NCBI GenBank assembly: GCA_028274465.1 | Contig: CM051456.1 | Span: 19,997,033 to 20,061,032, forward strand | DNA from: Plantago ovata | Lineage: Eukaryota; Streptophyta; Magnoliopsida; Lamiales; Plantaginaceae | Direction of reading: 5' to 3' | Length of the DNA stretch: 64,000 nucleotides | Shown: positions 49,501 to 58,112 of the stretch, in pieces | Layout: each line of letters starts with the position of its first letter | How positions within the stretch are numbered: the first letter of the stretch is position 1 | Notes under the pieces: generated by a model | The model's input: only the letters and a program-made list of their open reading frames with translations | Database searches by the model: none | What the model was told of the DNA's origin: nothing | Translations under genes and position numbers: made by a program

Positions 49501-50421
49501 TCAACGGAGCATCACTTGAAGGTCTGCAATTAATTTGTTGACATCTTCATGAATCTTGCTTTTCCCCTCATCCATATTTGACTTGAGATATATTATTTCC
49601 TCCACAAGTTCTCTCTTCTCGATCAACAGATCGTGTACATTGGACTGTAATTCCAAATTTAGTTTCTGCAGAGAGTTGTTGTGACACTGTTCGTCCTCCA
49701 TAAGACTGATTGAATCCTGCAACTTCTTTTCCAGCATGACTTTGTCTCGAATTGCTTCAGCATATAGGCTCCGTAAGGCATTTGTTTCAGCCCTCAGATC
49801 AATAATCTCTTCTTCAAATTGATCTGCACCCTTATTTTTCAACCAGCACTTGTTGGTGCAAACATGACCGTTGGTCCAAACCCAATAATGGTTGGGTTCT
49901 GGAAATTAAAACGGTTACAAAAGGGGGTAATCAGGTTCTACATCAAGAAACACATCTAATAACACAAATTCATGTATCATATGGCATACAAATCAATACT
50001 ATATGCAGTAAATCGGAGGAATAGAAAATACAATATGCAGTAAAACAATGATTGAGGAGTAATCAGCATTTGATTTGAACAATTTATAGTCACATGAGTT
50101 GGCGCTTTGAGAATCTTTCCACATACCCACATGAGTTGGCATTTGTTACTCCATGATTTGAGTAGAGGCAGTGAAAGAAGAAATAAAATCCCCAAAGTAA
50201 AACAAGCAAACAAGTATGATAACCAGATTCAATAAATTTAAACAAAGGGTTTTCGAGTTTTTCGGTGGAAACGAACCTATGCCGTGGTTGACACATTTCT
50301 TGAAGAACATTTTGGGATGGGCTTTAGTATTCGACATTAATTCGATGACTGGAGCACCGCAGTAGCAGGATTCCATCGGCCCCGAAGCTGAATTCTGGCA
50401 AGGCGTTGAGCAGCTCGTCAT
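49501..50421 (-). CDS. GRF-type zinc-finger / coiled-coil protein (180 aa)
   Basis: Two exons, 50421-50277 and 49898-49501, joined in phase to 180 aa. Residues ~20-75 form a GRF zinc finger: CYCGAPVIELMSN, KMFFKKCVNHG, then HYWVWTNGHVC across the intron. The C-terminal two thirds is a heptad-rich coiled coil (IIDLRAETNALRSLYAEAIR ... ELVEEIIYLKSNMDEG). GRF fingers bind single-stranded nucleic acid in several DNA-repair and RNA proteins; small GRF/coiled-coil proteins are common in plant genomes and transposons. Its 5' end faces the GTAC motif tract, and a second GRF gene starts at the tract's other end, so the tract may serve both promoters. Confidence 0.82.
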
Positions 50422-50729
50422 CTCTGTAACCCTTGTCTCTCTGTCCGTTTTCTCTGTCTTTGGTGTGTGGTAATTGTAATGAGGTATGAATCATCAAACT
50501 ACGGTCAAATACATAACAACCAGCCAAATAAAAAAAAAAAAAAAAAAGAAGAAAACAAAAACTCGTAATAATAACAAATGGGTCGATTAACAATGACTAC
50601 ATTCAAATGGACCGAATAAGAGACGGACCGAATAACTAATTATATTAGCCATAACAAAAATTAATCAATATAGATTAAAATGTATTAAAATGCAATAAAA
50701 TAGAAATGAAGGTGTTAATATTAATTTTT
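50422..50729. other. 5' flank of the minus-strand GRF gene
   Basis: Non-coding promoter-side DNA with a poly-A run at 50528-50547 and the repeated phrase ACGGACCGAATAACTAATT around 50620. The GTAC motif tract starts right after. Confidence 0.5.
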
Positions 50730-51586
50730 ACTTCTTATGTTAGTACTAGTAGTTTAGCACCCATACCGGCCAAAAGTTAATCATAATGAGCGCCCCTCGT
50801 TATGTTAGTTATTCAGTCGGCCTGTTATTTTTAGTAGGGGGGGTGCGTGGGTGTTGCAGTACTTATGCTAGTACTAGTACTAACCTCTATTTTTTCTACC
50901 GGTACTAGCAATATTACCTTTAATTTTGGTACCTCGGGTATTAATAGTACTAGTACTAATGTGGCCTACGGTCGTTTCAAGGACCGACGGTGCCGGTAAT
51001 AGTACTATGGATCCGGGCTGAGCACGTCCGTTTATAAAGGATCGGCGTTGTCGATACTGGGACTAGTACTATTGGGTGGAGGGGGGGGCCATTGTATTTT
51101 TTTTTTGCTGTAGTACCAGTGCCAGTATTTATGACGGTGCGTGTATCAGTACATATGCCAGTACCGGTACAATTAGTTGTATATCGCGCATACTAGTACT
51201 ATTTTTTTTCTGCCGGCAATGTGTGATTGACACGCATAACGTTTTGTTGTATGAGTGCCTATAAATGTTTTGGTGCCACAATGCCCGTGTTAGTAATAGT
51301 GACAGTACTTATGCCCCTGTGTCATTACATGTGCTAATACCGGTACAACCAACGGTACCTACGTAATGGATAAGTATGAAACGATATTAGGTACCTATTT
51401 CCTTCACAGTCATCATGGGATGTGGTAGTCCTATTATTAGCCATCATTTGGGTCACGGTCGTTCTTAAGGACCGAATCTGTTGGTACTTGTAATAAAGAT
51501 CGTCACTGGTCATGGTCGTTTTGAAAGGACCGTTATTGTCGGTGGTTTGTACTAGTACTATGGGTTTGAGGGGGGGAGGGGGAGAC

Positions 51587-53431
51587 ACTGGTACTTTGTG
51601 GTAGTACCAGTGCCAGCAAGTATTCCGATGTTAGTACATGTGCTAGTGCCGATACCAATACTGTTACATCCGTAATGAAAAGGTAGATACCGATAATAAG
51701 TTCCTACCCCCCCCCCCCCCTCATTTTTCAGATTTGGTCTCTAGAGTAGCAGTACTTATGATAGTACCAGTACTGGCGTTCTTAGACGTGTGTGTGGTAC
51801 CTGAACCAGCAACTTATTGGTGTCGTTTTACTTGTGGTAGTATTAGTAATGGAACTAAGGGCTTCAACGTGTAAGGTAAGCAATGATAAGGTAGTGCCGA
51901 TACCAATACTGTTACATCCGTAATGAAAAGGTAGGTACCGATAATAAGTTCCTACCCCCCCCCCCCTCATTTTTCAGATTTGGTCTCTAGAGTAGCAGTA
52001 CTTATGATAGTACCAGTACTGGCGTTCTTAGACGTGTGTGTGGTACCTGAACCAGCAACTTATTGGTGTCGTTTTACTTGTGGTAGTATTAGTAATGGAA
52101 CTAAGGGCTTCAACGTGTAAGGTAAGGAATGATAGTTCCGATCTCATTGCCTTCCCATGTATACATTAGATACTAGCAAATATACATATTTGGTTTCATA
52201 GTTCTCGTGGTAGTACTAGTACTAGTTTTAATGTGGTTTTTAATGCCGTCCACATGCAATCCAAACAACACGTGATAGTGTTTGTACAAGTAATAGCGCC
52301 TCCAACGATGTTTTCCGTTATTAGCGATAGTACCAATGGGTGTGGGAGGAAGTGGAGGAGTCACCGGTACTTTTGGGGTAGTACTAGTGTCAGCACCTAT
52401 GCCGGCGTCAGTATATATGCTAGTATCGGTACATGTTCTATCATTTTTCAGATATGAGAGCGTGGTATTGGGGGGTGGGGCCGGGGGGGGGGGTAGTAGT
52501 ATTTTGTTGTCGTACCGTATGCGGATGTCCGTATCAGTACATGTCGCAGTATCGACACAAGCAACGGTACATTGCGCTGATTGAAAAAGACTGTAGTAGT
52601 ACTTATGACTGCACCGGTACTAGTAATTAGATACTGGTACTTTGTGGTAGTACCAGTGCCAGCAAGTATTCCGATGTTAGTACATGTGCTAGTGCCGATA
52701 CCAATACTGTTACATCCGTAATGAAAAGGTAGGTACCGATAATAAGTGCCTACCCCCCCCCCCCTCATTTTTCAGATTTGGTCTCTAGAGTTGCAGTACT
52801 TATGATAGTACCAGTACTGGCGTTCGTAGACGTGTGTGTGGTACCTGAACCAGCAACTTATTGGTGTCGTTTTTACTTGTGGTAGTATTAGTAATGGAAC
52901 TAAGGGCTTCAACGTGTAAGGTAAGGAATGATAGTTCCGATCTCATTGCCTTCCCATGTATACATTAGATACTAGCAAATATACATATTTGGTTTCATAG
53001 TTCTCGTGGTAGTACTAGTACTAGTTTTAATGTGGTTTTTAATGCCGTCCACATGCAATCCAAACAACACGTGATAGTGTTTGTACAAGTAATAGCGCCT
53101 CCAACGATGTTTTCCGTTATTAGCAATAGTACCAATGGGCGTGGGAGGAGGTGGAGGAGTCACCGGTACTTTTGGGGTAGTACTAGTGTCAGCACCTATG
53201 CCGGCGTCAGTATATATGCTAGTATCGGTACATGTTCTATCATTTTTCAGATATGAGAGCGTGGTATTGGGGGGTGGGGCCGGGGGGGGGGAGTAGTAGT
53301 ATTTTGTTGTCGTATCGTATGCGGATGTCCGTATCAGTACATGTCGCAGTATCGACACAAGCAACGGTACATTGCGCTGATTGAAAAAGACTGGAGTAGT
53401 ACTTATGATTGCACCGGTACTAGTAATTAGA
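51587..53431. repeat. Higher-order duplication inside the tract (unit ~799 bp; one copy expanded)
   Basis: Unit 1 is 51587-52632 and unit 2 is 52633-53431, both beginning ACTGGTACTTTGTGGTAGT and ending at ACTAGTAATTAGAT. Unit 1 contains an additional internal tandem duplication (51645-51892 and 51893-52140, 248 bp each), which explains its greater length. The two units are nearly identical by eye, so the expansion is recent. Confidence 0.9.
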
Positions 53432-54550
53432 TGTGTCGGGGGGATCGACAATAGCATCACATGATGTTTATTGATTATGGTAGTGATAGTATTAGTACTG
53501 AGACCGGCAACTTTCAATTGGAAACGTGAAACGGTGCTGGTATTGATGTTCATTTTGAAAGGACCAATATTTCGGCACTAGTACTGGTACCGGGGGGGTT
53601 CGCGGGTGGGAGTGGTAATGGTACTTATGTGGTAGTACCAGTGTCAGTAATTATGCTGATGTTATAACATGTGTTAGTACCGGGAGAGGTAATGGTACAA
53701 TGCGCAAGATGAAAAAGTATAGAATAGTACATATGATTGCACCGTTACGAGCATTTTAGATGTGTTGTGGGACCGACAATAGCATCACCTGTTTGACGTA
53801 TTAATTATGGTAGTGATAGTATTAGTACCGGCAACTTGCAATTGAAAACGCGCAACGGTGCTGGTGCTGATGTTCATTTTGGAAGGACTAATAATTCGGT
53901 GCTAGGATTGGTACCAGGGGTTCTGGTGGGTGGGTGTGGTACGGGTACTTAAGTGGTAGTACCAGTGTCCGTAATTATGCCGATGTTAGTACATGTGGAA
54001 GTACCGGGAGAAGTGACGGTACAATGTACTTTTGGGGTAGTACCAGTGCCAGCACCTATGCCGGCGTCAGTATATATGCTAGTATCGGTACCTATTCTAT
54101 CATTTTTCAGATATGAGAGTCTGGTATGGGGGGGTGGGGCCCGGGGGGGGAGTAGTAGTATTTTTGTTGGAGTACCGTATGCGGATGTCCGTATCGGTAT
54201 ATGTCGCAGTATCGACACAAGCAACGGTACATTGCGCTGATTGAAAAAGTCTGGAATAGTACTTATGATTGCACCGGTACTAGTAATTAGATGTGTCGGG
54301 GGACCGACAATAGCTGCACATGTTGTTTATTGATTATGGTAGTGATAGTATTAGTACTGAGACCGGCAAATTTCAATTGGAAACGTGAAACGGTGCTGGT
54401 ATTGATGTTCATTTTGAAAGGACCAATATTTCGGCACTAGTACTGGTACCGGGGGGGGGGGGTCATGGGCGGGAGTGGTAATGGGACTTATTTGGTAGTA
54501 CCAGTGTCAGTAATTATGCTGATGTTATTACATGTGTTAGTACCGGGAGA
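53165..54550. repeat. Second higher-order duplication (offset ~864 bp)
   Basis: Sequence from about 53165 to 53690 recurs at about 54030 to 54550: the core block at 53175/54036, the TAGTAATTAGATGTGTCGGG junction at 53424/54284, and the ACCAGTGTCAGTAATTATGC block at 53632/54497. More diverged than the 799-bp units, so older. Confidence 0.8.
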
Positions 54551-55171
54551 TAGTATTAGTACCGGCTACTTGCATTTGAAAACGCGCAACGGTGTTGGTG
54601 TTGATGTTCATTTTGGAATGACAAAAATATCTCGGTACTAGTACTGGTACCAGAGGGATTTGGAGGGGGGGTGAGGGTGGTACGGGTACCTACGTGGTAG
54701 TACAAGTGTCAGTAATTATGTTGTTGACAGTACAAGTGCTAGTGCCGGCACAGGTAATGGTAAAGTGTGCAAACGGAAAAAGGGAGGTAAATTGTAAACG
54801 AAAGTAAACGTAGCGAAGGTCCGATGGTGCCACACATACAATGTTCAAAATTGAAAAAAATTGTCAAAATTGGACCAGGTTACAATTCAGATGGGCCAAT
54901 TTATGGTACAAGACCATGGATGTACCAGTACCCATCCTTAGTACCTGTACTGGTACCATTAGAATATAAATTCGAGTGTTGGGGTACTGCCCTTGACCTA
55001 TGGGCATCTACAACACATTATTGTTGTTATCTTTTTTCCTTTTTTTTTATTTTTTTTTGGCAGTGCCAGTACTAGTACTGAGTCCGGCAACTTATAACAC
55101 CAGATTTCTTTCCCCAAATCACAAATAAGAAACCCTAAATCGAATTTCCCCCAATTCTCTATCAAAATTCT

Positions 55172-55584
55172 ATGTCTGGCAAACCAAGCAAGATGAGCTC
55201 GTCTTCGTGGGATTCATGGATACCCCAGACGTCGTCATCGTCTGAAGATGAGTCCAAGGTACAGTACTGTGACCGCAACGCACGCGCACGTCTGGTTACG
55301 TCGGGCGATGCCAGAGTTCCGTTGAGGAGGTATTGGTGTTGTTCGTTCTCCTCAAATCCGGTAAGATTCCTTACTATTGTGCTCTTCGATCTATTATGTT
55401 TAAACGTTCAATTTCGAGTTTGTTGTAGTGCTCTGTTTTTTTGGGGAATTGTTAGTGAATTTTGCAATTTTTGAATATCCAGGCTGCGGTTAAGTGTGGC
55501 TATCATTTGTGGGAGGATCATGAGCTGAGTCCTTGTTATCTCCTGTGTCTTGAAATCATTGATATAGTTATTAGGAATATGTAG
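55172..55584 (+). CDS. Small GRF-type zinc-finger protein (96 aa)
   Basis: Two exons, 55172-55360 and 55483-55584, phase 0 junction, 96 aa. A Ser-rich start (SSSSWDSWIPQTSSSSEDES) is followed by a GRF-like finger: QYCDRNARARLVTSGDARVP, LRRYWCCSF and KCGYHLWEDHE, with the intron in the middle as in the minus-strand GRF gene at 49501-50421. The tail is short and hydrophobic (YLLCLEIIDIVIRNM) where the other gene has a coiled coil. It starts within 100 bp of the end of the GTAC motif tract and reads away from it. Likely element-encoded. Confidence 0.78.
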
Positions 55585-55924
55585 TACTTTGTATTAGGAG
55601 TTGTTGGTTGTAAAAGTAGTATTAGGAATATGATCACAGTTTCAGCTATGATGACAATGTTGTAAAAACTGTGATCAAGGCACTATGTAATTTTTTACCT
55701 ATTAATGAATGAGTTTATGAATGTTGAGCCTTTTACTCTTATTTGCTATCTTCTACTTAAAGATTGCATATATAAAGATTGAAAATTTCTTCCATTAATC
55801 CGAGAGGGAAGATTACAATAATTGAGAAAGAAACTATCCCAAAAGTGACTAGCTTCTGAAATGCAGAATTAAAAAAAAAAGACAAAGGCCTATGGCCTGT
55901 GATGTTGAATGTTTAGGGCATATC

Positions 55925-56394
55925 TTACTCCAGCTCTGCTATGATATCTGTGATGGTTTCAGCACACTTCACAAGGAAGTCATCCATACTCTGAACCTCC
56001 AGATCTTCAAGAGCCAACCGGAGACCTGTAGCATGCAAACCCAACTCTGGGTGCTCAAACCCTATGATGGCAAGCCTTGCAGCCACATCTGCTGCCTGCC
56101 AAAAAGGACCTCTACGGTCACAGTTGATGGCATAGCACCTCCTCCTGAGGAGCTTGAGCTTTTGGACAGGAGTTGGAGTAGCCAGGTAATTCCCATTGTC
56201 ATCAAAATACCTGTTACATGTTGAATGATTAGTATTGCTGCTTATTACAAGTATTAGATACCAATAGGAAAAAAAAATAAAAAATAGGGCACTTACTTGA
56301 TACCCTCTTGAATGTTAAGCCTAATCCTGTCACCTATGTACCAAGCCATCTTGGCCTTGTAGTTGAACGTCATCACTCTTGAACCACTAGCCAT
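55925..56394 (-). CDS. Hypothetical 127-aa protein, two exons
   Basis: Exons 56394-56297 and 56210-55925 on the minus strand, with clean GT-AG sites and closing phases. The product starts MASGSRVMTFNYKAKMAWYI, has YFDDNGNYLATPTPVQKLK after the junction, then RRRCYAINCDRRGPFWQ and a helical C-terminus rich in Leu/Glu (ALEDLEVQSMDDFLVKCAET). I do not recognise it. No signal peptide, membrane segment or zinc-binding cluster is evident. The even codon-level structure and splice sites argue that it is or was a gene, either captured or element-encoded. It lies tail to tail with the small GRF gene. An 18-base poly-T is directly upstream of its ATG (56399-56416). Confidence 0.65.
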
Positions 56395-56630
56395 CTCCTT
56401 TTTTTTTTTTTTTTTTGCTTTTCACTTATCTGATAATTTGATTTGGATGTTTAATCTGTAATTGGAGGGTGGGTATTTATAGGTGTTTTTGGTGTTAAAC
56501 TTAATAAGAGGAACCATAAATGTAAAACTTGAATTAGTTTGATAACACATGAATCAAAGCATTAGTGTTGGATAAATAAACTAGACCATTCATCCATTGG
56601 TTAGTAGGATCCGGCTGTAGAGTCCCCAAA

Positions 56631-56769
56631 AAAAACAGTTGCAGCCTAGCTTATATTTTCAAAGAAAAAGCTGCTACCAGCATCCTAGAGATGTTACCAA
56701 AAAAAAACAGTTGCAGCCTAGCTTATATTTTCAAAGAAAAAGCTGCTACCAGCATCCTAGAGATGTTAC
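56631..56769. repeat. 69-70 bp tandem duplication related to the HVA22 fragment tail
   Basis: Two copies (about 56631-56698 and 56700-56769) of a segment beginning CAGTTGCAGCCTAGCTTATA and ending GATGTTACC plus an A-run. A third copy at 57751-57821 lies in the last exon of the HVA22-like fragment. The extra copies sit upstream of that fragment, in the same orientation. Confidence 0.93.
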
Positions 56770-56879
56770 CAAAAAAAAAAAAGACCAAGGTGTGCATTCT
56801 TCTCATACAATTTACTGGATGGTGAAGTTTGATTTCTTGATTTGCTAATTGCAATTTCATTTACTTAATTGATTTACAG

Positions 56880-57826
56880 GGAACAACATATGTGTATAAC
56901 TTGTTCTTTAGACCCTATGTTGCGAAGCATGAGACAGATATTGATCGAAATTTGCTTGAACTAAGAACAAGAGCTGGAGATATGGAAATTATGTACTGGC
57001 AGAGGTTTGCAGGCTATGGACAAACTAGAGTATTTGAAATTTTGCAGTATGTTGCTTCACAATCTGCTGCTGCACGGCCAGCTCCTCAATCAACTTCTGC
57101 AGGGCCAGCTGCACCTCAGGTATTTGCTGGAATGCATTTTGGTACTTCTATTTGAAGCAGTATAGTAAGCGTGCACACTGCTTACTTTTTAGGTTCTGAT
57201 AGTGATTGTTGCTATGTGCTGGGTGTTTGAATTCTGAATCATTTACAAAGCGTCCATCATGGAACTTCATGTTTCACCTTTAATCAGTGCGCTGTTACAA
57301 CATAATACCTCTATGATGTATCAACTCCAATTCTGCCAATCAGATGTTTCACAAACATCATATCCTTTAATGTTTGTTGGTTGCAAGCATATACTTCCAA
57401 AAACTGTCCCGCCTCGGAGGAGGCATTTTGGTTTTGGTTATCAGAAATAAGTATAATCTGAAATGATGCAAGACCCTTCCAGTTTTTTAAGTTAATTTTG
57501 TTAGATTTCAAATATATTTTCTGAAAGAATGTTTGTTGATTTTGCCTTTCACCACAAGATAAGATCCAACAATCATGACTTTTCTGATAATTAGCAGTTA
57601 CTGGATGAAGCCCTTTTCTGAAGTATTAAATCTGATTATTTTTTTTAATCTCTGTTGCCTGTGAAGGTATTGCCTAAAAAAAAAACTTATATTGACATTG
57701 CAGGTGCAACAACCGCAAGCTACTAAGATTCAAAAGCCCGCTGCAGATTCAAAACAGTTGCAGCCTAGCTTATATTTTCAAAGAAAAAGCTGCTACCAGC
57801 ATCCTAGAGATGTTACCAAAAAATAA
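56880..57826 (+). pseudogene. Captured HVA22-like gene fragment (two exons)
   Basis: Exon 56880-57119 encodes GTTYVYNLFFRPYVAKHETD ... LLELRTRAGDMEIMYWQRFA, GYGQTRVFEILQYVASQ: the region after the TB2/DP1/HVA22 domain in HVA22H/I-type plant proteins. A second exon 57704-57826 (VQQPQATKIQKPAA...) continues in phase to a TAA. The membrane-spanning N-terminal exons are missing, and the tail contains the triplicated 69-bp sequence, so the full ER-shaping reticulon-like protein cannot be made. Presence of introns points to DNA-level capture, as in Pack-MULEs, and not retrotransposition. Confidence 0.85.
57120..57703. other. Intron of the captured HVA22 fragment
   Basis: Non-coding stretch between the two HVA22-like exons (GT at 57120, AG at 57702-57703). 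No other feature seen. Confidence 0.6.
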
Positions 57827-58112
57827 AAAGGCTGATAACATTTAAACATAACTGAATTTAACAAGGTGATGTCCAGAAAATGCATACATAATTAGAACAA
57901 AATCCATAGTAACATGATCAAATTCAGACATTTAATATAATGACGATTGTGCAATATAATGGTTCATGTCGCCCCGCATGAATGGACTTGCTCATACGCA
58001 AATCATCCATTCAACAAAAAAAAGATGCGAACTGACATAATGATGGGGAAGATGCGAACTGACATAGTAATGGGGCTGAAAATGTAATGATGTTTCGACA
58101 CAATCTATAGAA

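Larger units (their letters stand above)
50730..55080. repeat. GTAC-motif tract: nested duplications of AGTACTAGTACT/GTAGTACCAGT words
   Basis: About 4.3 kb saturated with short, often palindromic words centred on GTAC: AGTACTAGTACT, GGTAGTACCAGTG, CCGGTACTAG, CGGTACC, CAGTACTTATG. A ~60-bp core (GTAGTACCAGTGTCAGTA ... GATGTTAGTACATGTG ... TAGTACCGG) recurs, diverged, at about 51104, 51290, 51599, 52376, 52643, 53175, 53628, 53952, 54036, 54492 and 54696. On top are higher-order duplications of 248, ~799 and ~864 bp. C- and G-homopolymers of 8-14 bases recur at fixed places. Long open frames here are low-complexity by-products, not genes. A protein-binding array or promoter is the likeliest role; this is inference. 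Confidence 0.92.

Noticed and set aside
50730..55080. Several 60-190 codon open frames on both strands within the motif tract (for example 52972-53553 minus)
   Set aside because: They are low-complexity Ser/Thr/Tyr-rich translations that appear because the GTAC-word repeats happen to avoid stops. Frames shift between repeat copies and there are no splice or domain signals.
50730..55080. CRISPR-like array
   Set aside because: Repeats are regular but the DNA is clearly plant nuclear, spacers are not unique and unit lengths are far from CRISPR geometry.
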